Source: Terriglobales bacterium
GTDB taxonomy: Bacteria > Acidobacteriota > Terriglobia > Terriglobales > Acidobacteriaceae
Reading direction: 5' to 3'
Length of the DNA: 38,365 nt
NCBI GenBank assembly: GCA_035454605.1
Contig: DATIGQ010000126.1
Span: 1 to 38,365 of the forward strand
Positions within the stretch are counted from its first letter, which is position 1, and the number at the start of each line of letters is the position of its first letter. The notes beneath the pieces were generated by a model that saw only the letters and a list, made by a program, of their open reading frames with translations, did not search any database and had not been told where the DNA came from. Made by a program: the position numbers and the translations under genes. Shown here one piece after another: positions 17,044 through 26,678 of the stretch.

Positions 17044-18705
17044 ATGCCAGCAGGCAAGCTGCAAGTCATCCCCCTAGGCGGACTGGGCGAGTTCGGAATG
17101 AACTCGATGGCGGTCCGCTGGGGCGACGACATCATCGTCATCGATACCGGGCTGATGTTCCCGGAATCCGAACTGCTGGGCGTGGACATCGTCGTTCCCG
17201 ACATCGCCTACCTGCTGGAGAACCGGGAGAAGATTCGCGGAATCGTCCTCACGCACGGGCACGAAGATCACATCGGGGCGCTGCCCTGGGTGCTGGACGA
17301 CCTTCGAGTGCCCGTCTACGCCACCGAGTTCACTCTGGCCTATGTTGAGGACAAGCTGGAAGAGCACGAGCTGCTCGAGGGCGCAGCGCTACATGAGATC
17401 CGCCCGGGCGAGCGTTTTCGCCTCGGCCCCTTCACCATCCATCCCATCCAGGTGACGCACAGCCTGGTGGACTGCGTGGCGCTGGCTATCCACACGCCGC
17501 TGGGCGTGATCATTCACACCGGCGACTTCAAGGTGGACCCGACACCCACCGACAATCGCCTGTTCGACCTGCACTCGTTCGCCGAGTACGGCAAGGAGGG
17601 CGTGCTGGCGCTTTTCCAGGACTCGACGAACGTCGAGCGTCCGGGCTACACGCCCAGCGAGCGCGCGGTCCGCCGCAAGTTCGACGAGGTGTTCAAGAGC
17701 GCCCCGCGCCGGCTTTATATCTCCTGCTTCTCGTCGTCCATCCATCGCATCAAGCTGGCTTTGGAGATGGCGCACGAATATGGGCGCAAGGTGGCGGTGG
17801 TGGGCCGGTCCATGACGGAGTCGACGGAGATCGCCGAGGACTTGGGTTACATAGATTTGCCGGATGGGCTGATGGTGAATCCCGGCGAAATCAAGAACCT
17901 GCCGCCGGAGAAAGTCTGCGTGCTCATCGGTGGGACGCAGGGCGAGCCCATGTCCGCGCTCTCGCGGGCGGCGGTCGAAAACCATAAGCATGCTCGTATC
18001 GAAAAGAACGACACCGTCGTTCTTTCTTCGCGCATCATCCCGGGCAACGAGAAGGCGATCTATCGCATGATCGACCACCTGTTCCGGCGCGAGGCGCACG
18101 TGGTCTACGAGGACGGGTCTTCGCCCCCGGTGCACGTCAGCGGCCACGCCAGCCAGGAAGAACTCAAGCTCATCATCAACCTGGTGAGGCCGCGCTACTT
18201 CATCCCCATCCACGGCGAATATCGCCAGCTCAAACGGCACGCGGAGTTGGCCGCCTCTATGCGCGGCGCCGTAGGCCAGGTGATGATGATCGAGAGCGGC
18301 GACGTGCTGGAGTTCACCGAACTGGGAGCGCGCAAGGCCGGGCGTGTCACCGTGGGGCGAGTATGCATCGACGCCGGGTCGCTCGGCGACGTGGTCGAGG
18401 ACGTGGTGATCAAGGACCGTCGCCACTTGAGCGAGGACGGGATCGTGCTGCCCATCATCGCCATCAACAAGCTCACGGGGCGCGTAGAGGCGGCGCCGGA
18501 GATCGTCATGCGGGGCCTGGCGGGTGAGGACGGCTTGCAGGACGAAGCGCGGCGCATCGTCGCCCGCACACTGGAGGAATCCAGCGAGGAAGAAAAACGC
18601 GACTGGGGCGTCATCAAGGAAAAGATCCGCCAGGACTTGAAGCGCTACATCGCCAAACAGACCGCGCGCCGCCCGCTCATCATGCCGGTGATCCTGGAGA
18701 TCTGA
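17044..18705 (+). CDS. rnj: Ribonuclease J
   Basis: RNase J is a metallo-beta-lactamase/beta-CASP endo- and 5'-exoribonuclease of mRNA decay and rRNA maturation. The 553-residue protein has the zinc motif HGHEDH at 71-76, HTGDFK near 160-165, the beta-CASP block (SCFSSSIHRIKLALE; VVGRSMTEST), HVSGHASQEEL and FIPIHGEYRQLKRH, and a C-terminal domain. Length matches the family. ATG 17044 opens the conserved KLQVIPLGGLGEFGMN. It lies 36 bases after the symporter gene. Organisms with RNase J often lack or share tasks with RNase E; this window gives no further information. Confidence 0.95.
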   Translation: MPAGKLQVIPLGGLGEFGMNSMAVRWGDDIIVIDTGLMFPESELLGVDIVVPDIAYLLENREKIRGIVLTHGHEDHIGALPWVLDDLRVPVYATEFTLAYVEDKLEEHELLEGAALHEIRPGERFRLGPFTIHPIQVTHSLVDCVALAIHTPLGVIIHTGDFKVDPTPTDNRLFDLHSFAEYGKEGVLALFQDSTNVERPGYTPSERAVRRKFDEVFKSAPRRLYISCFSSSIHRIKLALEMAHEYGRKVAVVGRSMTESTEIAEDLGYIDLPDGLMVNPGEIKNLPPEKVCVLIGGTQGEPMSALSRAAVENHKHARIEKNDTVVLSSRIIPGNEKAIYRMIDHLFRREAHVVYEDGSSPPVHVSGHASQEELKLIINLVRPRYFIPIHGEYRQLKRHAELAASMRGAVGQVMMIESGDVLEFTELGARKAGRVTVGRVCIDAGSLGDVVEDVVIKDRRHLSEDGIVLPIIAINKLTGRVEAAPEIVMRGLAGEDGLQDEARRIVARTLEESSEEEKRDWGVIKEKIRQDLKRYIAKQTARRPLIMPVILEI

Positions 18706-18708
18706 TAA

Positions 18709-19671
18709 CTGATCGTAACCCTTGACCAAATCCGTGCGGCGCAGCAGCGCATCCGTGGCGTGGCCGTGCGCACGCCGCTGGTGGAATGCCCGCGCGAGCG
18801 TGCGGGCGAGCGCGTGTTTTTCAAGGCGGAGAGCCTGCAACCGGTCGGAGCGTTCAAGATCCGCGGGGCGTATAACAAGGTGGCTTCCCTGCCCGAAGCG
18901 GAGCGGAAGCGTGGCGTCATCACGTACTCCAGCGGGAACCACGCCCAGGCGGTGGCCTACGCGGCGCGCGCCTTCGGCGTCAGGGCGGTGATCGTGATGC
19001 CTTCCAACGCGCCGCCCATCAAGCAGCAGGCTACGGCGGCGCTGGGGGCTGAGATTGTCCTGGTGGGCGTCGCCAGCTCCGAGCGGCAGGCCAAAGCCGA
19101 AGAATTGGCGTCACGACACGGGTACACGATGGTTCCGCCGTACGACGATCCCTGGATCGTCGCCGGACAGGCCACTTGCGGACTGGAAATCGTCGAAGAC
19201 TTGCCCGAGGTGGAGCTGGTGCTGGCGCCCATCAGCGGCGGCGGGCTGCTGAGCGGTGTTGCGACGGCGGTGAAGCTCTCCAGGCCGAACGTCAAGGTGG
19301 TCGGCGTGGAGCCGGAACTGGCGGGAGACGCCCAAGAAAGCTTTCATTCCGGCAAGGTCGTGGAGTGGCCCGCAGAAAAGACCTCACGCACCCTCGCGGA
19401 CGGCCTGCGCACGCAGTCGGTCGGCGCGCTCCCCTTCGAGCACATCCAGCGCTACGTGGATGACATCATCACGGTGACCGAAGATGAGATCCGCGAGGCC
19501 ATGCGACGCATCGCCTTGCATGCGCGCTTGGTGGCCGAGCCCAGCGGCGCAGTGAGCTTCGCAGGTTTCCTCTTCCACCGCGAGCAGCTACCCAAATCGA
19601 ATCACACGGTGGCCGTGATCAGCGGGGGAAACGTCGATCCCTTGCTCCTTGCTCGTGTGCTGGCCGGCTAG
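18709..19671 (+). CDS. Threonine ammonia-lyase / serine-threonine dehydratase (PLP-dependent), start uncertain
   Basis: The enzyme deaminates threonine to 2-oxobutyrate (or serine to pyruvate). PLP binds the Lys in GAFKIRG (Lys50 counting from CTG 18709); other motifs are SSGNHAQAVAYAA, GGGLLSGVA (phosphate loop) and VISGGNVD at the end. It is about 320 residues with no C-terminal ACT domain, so it is the short catabolic or serine-racemase-like form. The conserved N-terminus VTLDQIRAAQQRIRG is in frame but has no ATG, GTG or TTG before GTG 18760. Reading opens right after a TAA at 18706-18708, so a CTG at 18709 or ATC at 18712 with GGAG 9-12 bases upstream is the probable start. A canonical start at GTG 18760 would drop the first 17 residues. 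It lies 3 bases after the RNase J stop. Confidence 0.88.
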   Translation: MIVTLDQIRAAQQRIRGVAVRTPLVECPRERAGERVFFKAESLQPVGAFKIRGAYNKVASLPEAERKRGVITYSSGNHAQAVAYAARAFGVRAVIVMPSNAPPIKQQATAALGAEIVLVGVASSERQAKAEELASRHGYTMVPPYDDPWIVAGQATCGLEIVEDLPEVELVLAPISGGGLLSGVATAVKLSRPNVKVVGVEPELAGDAQESFHSGKVVEWPAEKTSRTLADGLRTQSVGALPFEHIQRYVDDIITVTEDEIREAMRRIALHARLVAEPSGAVSFAGFLFHREQLPKSNHTVAVISGGNVDPLLLARVLAG

Positions 19672-19696
19672 GGACACCTGCGGACAGATCTCTTCA

Positions 19697-20695
19697 CTAT
19701 CTGGCCACGTACAGCACGCCCATCGCAAACAGGTAGACGATCACGATCCCCACGGCATCCCATGCCAGCGGCAGAACTTTCCTTCCGGTGCGATAGGTCA
19801 GACCAATGACCGCCACCGCGCTCAGGGCCATGGCGGCCGTCGCTGGAATCACGTGCTCCGGAGAGACGTGGGACAGCAATGGTCCCTTGGCATAGAACAG
19901 GTCGTCCAGCGCCAGGATGAGGATATTGAACAGGTTGCTGCCGAAGATGTTCCCGTAAACCATGTCCACGGCGCCGATCCTTAAGGCGGCTACGGACACG
20001 ACCACCTCGGGGAGGGAGGTGGAGATGGCCACCAGGGCATTGCCCACGAAAGCCTGGCCGAGACCGGTCACCTGGGCGATCTGCGCCGCAATCTTCGGCA
20101 GGAAGGCTGCCGCCACGACAATGACGACCGCATTGGCGGCATACAGGGCATAGGCCCGCGACGTCGAGATATGACCGTAGCGAGCTTCCTCGGCCAACTC
20201 CTTCATGAACTCGGTCAGCCGGCCCTTTTCATAAAGGAACACAACCCGCATGGCCAGAAAGTACACGGCCAGGAAAACCAGGCTATAGGCGCCGACCCAA
20301 CCGATGGCGGGAGCGTGCTTGCCGGCAGAAAGGTTGATGGCCACCAGGCCCAAGAGCAAGATGCCAAAAGCAGCCGTCAGGATCTGGCCCTGGTGGGCTC
20401 GGGTCGATATGGGAGCTGCGCCTCCGACAAGGTCCAGCAGGGCAATGATGAGGATGTTAAACATGCAACTGCCCAAAACGTCGCCTACTGCGATGTCCGG
20501 TACGTCATAGAGCGCGACGGAACTGATACCGGTCACGAGCTCGGGGAGCGAAGTCACGGAAGCCAGCAGGATGACTCCGGTCCAGGTCCTGCCGAGGCCG
20601 GATTTTTCGGCGATGACATCCCCGTAGCGCGAAAGATTGCTGCCGCAATACACGATTAGCGCGGTGCAGGCGACGAATTGAAGCCAAACCAGCAT
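19697..20695 (-). CDS. Calcium/sodium antiporter (CaCA family)
   Basis: The protein is an inner membrane exchanger expelling Ca2+ against Na+ or H+. The 332-residue reading has two internal repeats, each with a signature alpha motif: [20 protein letters not shown] with [11 protein letters not shown], and [20 protein letters not shown] with [11 protein letters not shown]. The acidic residue in SLPE of each repeat is the cation ligand. About ten hydrophobic segments are visible. The ATG 20695 start is chosen because the conserved first helix begins there; a 104-residue upstream extension in the same frame overlaps the ATPase gene and has no sensible composition. It is 55 bases downstream of the Ca2+-ATPase gene and on the same strand. 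Confidence 0.9.
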   Translation of the reverse strand: MLVWLQFVACTALIVYCGSNLSRYGDVIAEKSGLGRTWTGVILLASVTSLPELVTGISSVALYDVPDIAVGDVLGSCMFNILIIALLDLVGGAAPISTRAHQGQILTAAFGILLLGLVAINLSAGKHAPAIGWVGAYSLVFLAVYFLAMRVVFLYEKGRLTEFMKELAEEARYGHISTSRAYALYAANAVVIVVAAAFLPKIAAQIAQVTGLGQAFVGNALVAISTSLPEVVVSVAALRIGAVDMVYGNIFGSNLFNILILALDDLFYAKGPLLSHVSPEHVIPATAAMALSAVAVIGLTYRTGRKVLPLAWDAVGIVIVYLFAMGVLYVAR

Positions 20696-20704
20696 TCTGA
20701 ACTG

Positions 20705-20710
20705 AGGATA
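20705..20710 (-). promoter_or_regulatory. Candidate -10 box (TATCCT) for the antiporter
   Basis: TATCCT (20710-20705) ends nine bases before ATG 20695 and there is no Shine-Dalgarno. It would allow transcription separate from the upstream ATPase gene. Confidence 0.25.
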
Positions 20711-20750
20711 AACCGCGCGTCCCAGCCGACAAAGGAATTCGCCCAGGTGC

Positions 20751-23492
20751 CTACGTCGCCCGCGTCCCACCCGGCCTGCGACGAAGCCACTTCTCTGCTT
20801 CCACGGCCAGGAAGACCACGGCGCTGAGGGCAATCGAGAGCGCCAACCAGCGCGCCGGCAAGTTGACGGTTCCGAAAAAGGGCTGCAAGAAGGGCGTGTA
20901 GACGACCACCAGCTGCAAGACGAAGGTGAGCGCGACCGCGCCCAAGAGGGCTGGATTGGAAAAGACGCCGACGGTGAACAGCGAGTCCCGCCGGGAACGG
21001 ATGGCAAGGCAGTTGGCCATTTGTGTGAAGGTCAGCATAGTAAAGACCAGGGTTTGCCACGAGGGGTCGTTGAGCGTCCAGCGCCAGTGCCCCGCGCCCA
21101 GACACAGGGCCGCAATCAGCAGGCCTACCCAGAGGACGTGCCACCCTACTCCTCCGGCGAAGAGGCTCTGTCCGGGCGGCACGGGCGGCCGCCGCATGAT
21201 GTCGCGCTCCGCGGGCTCCACGGCCAGGGCCAGCGCCGGCAGGCCGTCGGTCACCAAATTGATCCAAAGGATCTGCAGCGGCAGCAGCGGCAGGGGCATG
21301 CCCAGAAGGGGCGCGAGGAACATCACCCAGATCTCGCTGGAATTGGTGGCCATCAGGTACTGGATGAACTTGCGGATGTTGTCATAAATCACGCGGCCCT
21401 CGCGCACCGCGGCCACGATGGTGGCGAAATTGTCATCGAGCAGCACCATGTCCGAGGCTTCGCGCGCCACGTCGGTGCCGGTAACCCCCATAGCGACGCC
21501 GATGTCCGCGCGCTTGAGGGCGGGAGCATCGTTGACGCCATCGCCGGTCATGGCCACGATTTCTCCGCGCGACTGGAGCGCGCTCACGATCTCCAGCTTG
21601 TGCGACGGAGAAACCCGCGCGTAGACCGAGACTTTTTCGACCACTTCGACCAGCTCGCTCTTCGACATCCGCGCCAGCTCCAGTCCGGTAAGGACCCGGC
21701 CGTGATCGATCAGAGAAGTGTCGCGGGCAATGTGCAGCGCGGTGAGCGGGTGGTCGCCGGTGATCATCACCGGGCGAATGCCCGCCTGGCGGCAGGTGAT
21801 CACCGCCTCTTTCACTTCCGGGCGGGGCGGATCGATCATGCCGACCATGCCCAGGAATACGAACTGTGCCTCCGCGCGTTCGAGCTCGGCGGGCACTTCG
21901 GCTAGGGGCCGGAATGCCACCCCTAAAACTCGCATGCCCTGGCCTGCCAGGCGTTCGCCGGCAGCCAGAATCCGGGTACGCTCGTCGTCGTCGAGTGGCT
22001 CCATCCGCCCCTCGGTCCACACCCGCGTGGAAACGCCCAGCAGGCTGTCGACGGCTCCCTTGGCAAACGCCACCAGCGGCGCTCCTGCCAGGGCGTGCTC
22101 GAGGGAATGCAGGGCCGCGGCGACGGATGCGGGATGGTGGTTCGCAGCGAAATGATGGACGGTCATCATGCGCTTGCGATCGGAATCGAAAGGGAGTTCG
22201 GCCATGCGTGGCAGGGCTTGCTCGAGCTCGGGCTTGAGCAGATGCAGGCGTGCCGCCGCCACTACCAGCGCAGACTCGGTGGGATCGCCGAGGGCCGTGT
22301 ACTCACGCGGATCATCGGACGCCCTCTCCAGGTGCGCGTCGCTGCACAGCGCGCCGCCGACCAGCAGCAAGGTGACCGCCGGACGTTCGCGAGGAACCTC
22401 GAGAGCCGTGCGGTCGTCGGGGCGGAGGAGGTGCGGGGTCAGGTCGAGCCGCCCGGCACTGGTCTCCAGCACCGTTACGGTGATGCGGCTTTCGGTGAGG
22501 GTGCCGGTCTTGTCCGTGCATATGACGGTGACCGAGCCTAGCGTCTCCACGGCCGGCAGCTTGCGGATGAGTGCCTTGCGGCGAAGCATGCGTTGTGCGC
22601 CCAGCGCCAGGGTTACGGTAACCACGGCGGGGAGCCCCTCGGGTACAGCCGCAACCGCCAGGCTCACCGCAGTGAGCAGCATGATCTGCACGGACTCGCC
22701 ACGCAGCAGGCCCAAAGTGAAGATCACTCCCACCACCGCCAGCGCCGCCACCGCCAGCCACCTACCCAGAGCGTCCAGACGCTTCTGCAGCGGCGTCGGT
22801 TCCGCCCGGATGCTCTGGATCATCTCCGCGATGCGGCCCAGCTCGGTGCGCGTTCCCGTAGCCACGACCACGGCCTCACCGCGGCCGTAGGTCACCACGG
22901 TTCCCGCGAACAGCATGTTGGTGCGGTCGCCGACAGGCAGTTCAGCAGCGGGCAGCGGCTCGACTTGCTTCTCGACGGGCTCGGACTCGCCAGTGAGCGC
23001 GGCTTCCTGCGCCCGCAGACTGGCGGCCTGGACGAGGCGGCAATCGGCAGCAACAGCGTTTCCGGCCTCAAACAGAACTATGTCGCCGGGTACCAGCCCG
23101 GCAGCGGAGATGGTTTGCACATGACCATTGCGCCGGACGCGCACGGCGGGTTGCGCCAACCGGCGCAGAGCCGCCAGGGCCTTTTCGGCGCGATGCTCCT
23201 GCGTGAAACCCAGCACGGTGTTGAGGATGACGATGGCCAGGATGGCAATCGTGTCCTTGTAGTCGCGCAAGAAGATCGAGACCGCGGCGGCGACCAGCAG
23301 CACCAGCACCATGGTGGCGGTGAGCTGCTCCCAAAGGATGCGCCACCGGCTCTTGGCGCCACGGTCCACCAGTTCGTTGGGGCCGTGCTCCGCAAGGCGC
23401 TTTGCTGCCTCCGGCTTTGAAAGACCGAGCGCAGCGTCGACCGCGAAGTGCCGCAGCGTCTCATCACCGGTCCGCGTGTGCCAGGCGTTCAT
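20751..23492 (-). CDS. Cation-translocating P-type ATPase, type IIA (Ca2+-ATPase-like)
   Basis: The ATPase pumps cations, most likely Ca2+, out of the cytoplasm. The 913-residue protein has an N-terminal cation-ATPase domain, the TGES motif at 167-170 of the actuator, PEGLP at 284-288 in M4, phosphorylation Asp327 in [18 protein letters not shown] in the hinge and C-terminal helices with ATNSSE (M5) and NLVTDGLPA (M6). PEGLP together with N-x-x-TDG is the ion-site pattern of SERCA/PMR1-type calcium pumps. The start ATG 23492 has GAGGA just before it and TATGAT 9 bases upstream; an in-frame GTG at 23543 is possible but leaves no usable leader. Downstream on the same strand is a Ca2+ antiporter. 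Confidence 0.93.
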   Translation of the reverse strand: MNAWHTRTGDETLRHFAVDAALGLSKPEAAKRLAEHGPNELVDRGAKSRWRILWEQLTATMVLVLLVAAAVSIFLRDYKDTIAILAIVILNTVLGFTQEHRAEKALAALRRLAQPAVRVRRNGHVQTISAAGLVPGDIVLFEAGNAVAADCRLVQAASLRAQEAALTGESEPVEKQVEPLPAAELPVGDRTNMLFAGTVVTYGRGEAVVVATGTRTELGRIAEMIQSIRAEPTPLQKRLDALGRWLAVAALAVVGVIFTLGLLRGESVQIMLLTAVSLAVAAVPEGLPAVVTVTLALGAQRMLRRKALIRKLPAVETLGSVTVICTDKTGTLTESRITVTVLETSAGRLDLTPHLLRPDDRTALEVPRERPAVTLLLVGGALCSDAHLERASDDPREYTALGDPTESALVVAAARLHLLKPELEQALPRMAELPFDSDRKRMMTVHHFAANHHPASVAAALHSLEHALAGAPLVAFAKGAVDSLLGVSTRVWTEGRMEPLDDDERTRILAAGERLAGQGMRVLGVAFRPLAEVPAELERAEAQFVFLGMVGMIDPPRPEVKEAVITCRQAGIRPVMITGDHPLTALHIARDTSLIDHGRVLTGLELARMSKSELVEVVEKVSVYARVSPSHKLEIVSALQSRGEIVAMTGDGVNDAPALKRADIGVAMGVTGTDVAREASDMVLLDDNFATIVAAVREGRVIYDNIRKFIQYLMATNSSEIWVMFLAPLLGMPLPLLPLQILWINLVTDGLPALALAVEPAERDIMRRPPVPPGQSLFAGGVGWHVLWVGLLIAALCLGAGHWRWTLNDPSWQTLVFTMLTFTQMANCLAIRSRRDSLFTVGVFSNPALLGAVALTFVLQLVVVYTPFLQPFFGTVNLPARWLALSIALSAVVFLAVEAEKWLRRRPGGTRAT

Positions 23493-23501
23493 TCCTCGCT
23501 G

Positions 23502-23507
23502 ATCATA
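23502..23507 (-). promoter_or_regulatory. Candidate -10 box (TATGAT) for the Ca2+-ATPase
   Basis: TATGAT (23507-23502) matches TATAAT at five positions and ends nine bases before ATG 23492. It supports this start over the upstream GTG, which lies 36 bases before the box. Confidence 0.4.
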
Positions 23508-23582
23508 GTGGAGGCTGGCTTTTCGGTCTGTGCGTTGCCGCACTCTGCATTAGCGTGTGCGCCCCGGGGCCGAACCGGCGCT

Positions 23583-23612
23583 TCGACAAGACCGGCGCAG
23601 CGTCGGTAGAAT
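23583..23612 (+). promoter_or_regulatory. Candidate sigma-70 promoter for the SH3/TPR gene
   Basis: TCGACA (23583-23588) and TAGAAT (23607-23612) each match the consensus at five of six positions and are 18 bases apart. Transcription would start near 23619, before a strong ribosome binding site. Confidence 0.45.
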
Positions 23613-23623
23613 CGAAGCGGCAC

Positions 23624-23632
23624 GGAGGAGGA
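23624..23632 (+). promoter_or_regulatory. Ribosome binding site of the SH3/TPR gene
   Basis: GGAGGAGGA lies 8 bases before ATG 23641 and decides this start against an upstream in-frame ATG at 23557. Confidence 0.6.
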
Positions 23633-23640
23633 TAGAATTC

Positions 23641-24585
23641 ATGCGGCCCGCAGCACGAACGGCCCTGGGCGCCAGCATTCTACTGGCGGCCGCCTTGCAC
23701 GCAGGAGGGCAGGCAGCGCCTCCCTCCAAAGAGCGCGTGGTACTGGTGCGCGAAGCCATCGTATACATCTCGCCGGACGCCACGTCGGCCAAGCTGGGAC
23801 AGGCGGAGCGCGGCCGCGAAGGAGCAGTGCTTGATCGCAGCCGCCAGTGGATCCAGCTATTCATCAATACCGAGCAGGGACGCAACATCACCGGCTGGAT
23901 CCTGGACAAAGGAGTAGTGAGGGCATCCACGCCCAACGGCGACCGCATCCTGTTCGGCGAGGCGGTGGATTCGGAGAGCGAAGCGCAGCGGCGGCGCGGC
24001 CGGAAGAACGCGGCCCAGGACGCCATGCGGCTCTACTACCGAACTTACGAATACTTTCCGAGTTCGCCGCTGGCCGGCGAGGCCCTCTATCGCGCCGCCG
24101 ACATCAAGTGGCAGGTCGATGCAGCCGACGCCAAATCGCGTCCCTCCGCCAAGGACGACCCGCGCTATCGCCCGCGCATCGATGAAGACCTGATGCGGGA
24201 GGTGCGAAAAAAATTCCCCACCACCCGTTGGCATGCCCTGGCCCAGTTCAACCTGCTGGAAAACAAGCTGTGCGGAGACTGGGAGGGCAAGTCCAAGTGC
24301 CCCGAGAAAGACACCGAAATCTACGAGGAGTACGTGAAGGACTTTCCCCAGTCCCCAAAGGCGGCCGAGGCCCTCTATCTCGCGGCCACGCGACAGGCCG
24401 CACTCATCGAGATTTACAAGGCGGAGAACAACCCGGGCAAGTCCCAGTCGGCCAAAGCCAAAGGCATCGCGCTGGCCCAGCGCGTGGTTACCCAGTTTCC
24501 TGAAAGCGACTGGAGCCCGCGCGCCGCGAGGCTGGCCTTCCTCATGGAGCAGGGCGTTCCACTGTACGGAAACACACTCGAATGA
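23641..24585 (+). CDS. Exported protein with bacterial SH3 and TPR-like repeats
   Basis: The product has 314 residues and a signal peptide (about 1-25, MRPAARTALGASILLAAALHAGG). Residues about 35-100 form an SH3-like fold (RVVLVREAIVYISPDATSAKLGQ ... GWILDKGVV in parts), often a peptidoglycan or ligand-binding module. Residues 120-310 carry paired helices around AMRLYYRTYEYFPSSPLAGEALYRAADIKWQ, KKFPTTRWHALAQFNLLENKL and KDFPQSPKAAEALYLAATRQA, matching BamD/YbgF-type TPR repeats that hold outer membrane or wall proteins. It is 21 bases before uppP on the same strand and likely part of its operon. The exact role is unknown. Confidence 0.82.
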   Translation: MRPAARTALGASILLAAALHAGGQAAPPSKERVVLVREAIVYISPDATSAKLGQAERGREGAVLDRSRQWIQLFINTEQGRNITGWILDKGVVRASTPNGDRILFGEAVDSESEAQRRRGRKNAAQDAMRLYYRTYEYFPSSPLAGEALYRAADIKWQVDAADAKSRPSAKDDPRYRPRIDEDLMREVRKKFPTTRWHALAQFNLLENKLCGDWEGKSKCPEKDTEIYEEYVKDFPQSPKAAEALYLAATRQAALIEIYKAENNPGKSQSAKAKGIALAQRVVTQFPESDWSPRAARLAFLMEQGVPLYGNTLE

Positions 24586-24606
24586 TGGCGCCGGGACCCT
24601 GCTGAG

Positions 24607-25509
24607 ATGACCCCGAGTCCTGTGGCCGCGGCCCTCGTGAACGACTACGTGCTGTCGTTCCTGCTGGGCGTCATCGAGGGCCTCACCGAATTCCTTCCCG
24701 TGAGTTCAACCGCCCACCTGCGCATCGCGGAAGCGGCCTTCGGCGTGAATCTGGCCGACGGCTACTGGAAAATGTACTCCATCGTCATCCAGTTGGGTGC
24801 CATCCTTTCCCTGCCCTTTTATTTCCGCAAGCGCATCTCCGGGTTCATAGCTGAGTTCCCGCGTGGGCCGCGCGGCGACCGTACATGGCTCACGCATCCG
24901 CTGGGGCTCACGATGGTTGCCTTCGTCTGCACCGCCGTGCCTTCTCTGCTCTCCACCAAGATCATCGGCAAGCACCTGGAGAGCCTGCCCTTGATGGCGT
25001 GGGCGCTGATCGTAGGTGGAGTCGCGATGTGGATGGTGGACGCGTGGTCGGAGCGCCACGCCCCGACCACCCACCGCATGGATGACATGAGCCTGGGTCA
25101 GGCAGCCTGGATCGGTGTGTGGCAGGTGCTGGCCGCGGTGTTTCCCGGCGTCTCGCGCTCCATGGCCACCATATCCGCCGGACAGACCGCCGGCATGACA
25201 CGCGAAGCCGCGCTCGAGTTTTCCTTCTTTCTATCGATTCCGACCATGGCGGCAGCTACCGGCTACGATTTCCTCAAGGCCTTGAAGGCAGGCAGCGGCG
25301 CGGGCGAAGCCCACCTGGGTTCGTTCACCATGGACACACACGGCTGGATCGTTCTGGGCATCGGGTTTGTGGTCTCTTTCCTGGTGGCGCTGGCCTCAGT
25401 GGCCTGGTTCATGCGCTGGGTACGGAAACACGGGTTTGTCCCTTTTGCGGTGTATCGCATAGCGGGCGGAGTGGTGGTGCTGTCCTGGGTGTGGACGGCC
25501 AGCTCCTGA
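24607..25509 (+). CDS. uppP: Undecaprenyl-diphosphatase
   Basis: The enzyme removes a phosphate from undecaprenyl diphosphate so that the lipid carrier can be reused in peptidoglycan synthesis; overproduction gives bacitracin resistance. The 300-residue polytopic protein has both family signatures: EGLTEFLPVSSTAHL at 24-38 and PGVSRSMATISAGQTAGM at about 178-195, with the Glu, Ser, Arg and His residues of the active site. No Shine-Dalgarno is obvious for ATG 24607; the gene is likely translated with its upstream neighbour. It converges on rodA with 74 bases between stops. Confidence 0.94.
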   Translation: MTPSPVAAALVNDYVLSFLLGVIEGLTEFLPVSSTAHLRIAEAAFGVNLADGYWKMYSIVIQLGAILSLPFYFRKRISGFIAEFPRGPRGDRTWLTHPLGLTMVAFVCTAVPSLLSTKIIGKHLESLPLMAWALIVGGVAMWMVDAWSERHAPTTHRMDDMSLGQAAWIGVWQVLAAVFPGVSRSMATISAGQTAGMTREAALEFSFFLSIPTMAAATGYDFLKALKAGSGAGEAHLGSFTMDTHGWIVLGIGFVVSFLVALASVAWFMRWVRKHGFVPFAVYRIAGGVVVLSWVWTASS

Positions 25510-25583
25510 CCCTTCCGTGGACAGGACCTTTTGGCGCCGCTTGTGTTGACCGCGAACCTCGAATTGTCATCCAGGGAGTCGGC

Positions 25584-26678
25584 CTAGTTTACGAACCTTC
25601 TCATGCGTATGTTCATGACCAGGCCCAGGGCGAGGAAGGTGAACAGCGCCGAAGAGCCGCCGTAGCTCAGCAGCGGCAAAGGTATGCCGGTGACGGGCAT
25701 GAAACCCACGACCATGCCGACATTCACCATGACGTGAAACGCCAGAACCGCTACTACACCCATGATGATGAACGAGCCGGCGCGGTCACGGGCTACCTGA
25801 GCGTTCTGCACTAGACGCATGAGAACCATGAAATAGAGCAATAGCAGACCCATGGCGCCCAACAGACCTTGCTCTTCCGCAAACGCAGCGAAGGCAAAAT
25901 CGGTGTGGGTGACGGGCAGGAACAGCCCCTGGGTCTGCGAACCCTGGAGAAATCCCTTGCCCCAGATGCCGCCCGAACCGACGGCGATCAGCGATTGCTG
26001 CACCTGATAGCCGGAGCCTTGGGGGTCCGCGGCGGGATCCAGGAAGCTGGTGAGCCGCGCTCGCTGGTAGTCTTTGAGACCAAACTTCCACACCACGGGC
26101 ATCAGCAATCCAGCGCAGAGCAGGATCACAGCGGCATGCTTCCAGCGCAGCCCGGCGAGGAACAGCCCCATCACAGCAACCGGCGCGTAGGTGAGGGCGG
26201 TACCTAAATCCGGCTGCGCCAGGATCAAGAGCATGGGAACGCCGGCGATCAGAGCTGCCTTGACGATATCGGAAACGGCGGGTTCACGTTGGCGCAAGTC
26301 CGCAAAATATTTCGCCACCGCCAGAATCACCACCAGCTTGATCCATTCCGAAGGCTGGAAGTGTGTACCGCCGTAGATTCGGATCCAGCGCCGGGCGCCC
26401 AGGTATTTCTGCCCGAAAAGAAGCACGGCAACCAAAGCAGCGATCGAGACAACATACAGCCAAGGGACGCGCTCCAGCAGCGTCCGGTAATCCAGCATGC
26501 TCATCAGGAACAGCAAAAGGACGCCGAACAGAATCCAGTAGATCTGCTTGACGTGGGCGCCGGCGAGCTTGGTGTTGTAGGTGGCGCTGTAGATCTCAGC
26601 GACGCCCAGCGAACAAATCACGAGGACCAGCCCCAACAGGACCCAATCGAAGTCGCGGAATGAGACAAAGCGAATCAT
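25584..26678 (-). CDS. rodA: Rod-shape determining glycosyltransferase RodA
   Basis: RodA is the SEDS-family peptidoglycan glycosyltransferase that works with PBP2 to elongate the lateral wall. The 364-residue protein has about ten membrane segments and the SEDS signatures TYNTKLAG, GTHFQPSEWIKL, LLILAQPDLGTALTYAPV, GSQTQGLFLPVTHTDFAFAAFAEEQG (in parts) and MVVGFMPVTGIPLPLLSYGGSS near the end. The ATG overlaps the stop of mrdA (ATGA, 26675-26678), so translation is coupled. It is the last gene of the mreBCD-mrdA-rodA operon. Confidence 0.95.
   Translation of the reverse strand: MIRFVSFRDFDWVLLGLVLVICSLGVAEIYSATYNTKLAGAHVKQIYWILFGVLLLFLMSMLDYRTLLERVPWLYVVSIAALVAVLLFGQKYLGARRWIRIYGGTHFQPSEWIKLVVILAVAKYFADLRQREPAVSDIVKAALIAGVPMLLILAQPDLGTALTYAPVAVMGLFLAGLRWKHAAVILLCAGLLMPVVWKFGLKDYQRARLTSFLDPAADPQGSGYQVQQSLIAVGSGGIWGKGFLQGSQTQGLFLPVTHTDFAFAAFAEEQGLLGAMGLLLLYFMVLMRLVQNAQVARDRAGSFIIMGVVAVLAFHVMVNVGMVVGFMPVTGIPLPLLSYGGSSALFTFLALGLVMNIRMRRFVN

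Noticed and set aside
17389-18942. Minus-strand reading frame (517 codons) antisense to the RNase J gene
   Set aside because: Shadow frame with low-complexity His/Asp/Arg composition; RNase J motifs on the plus strand are complete.
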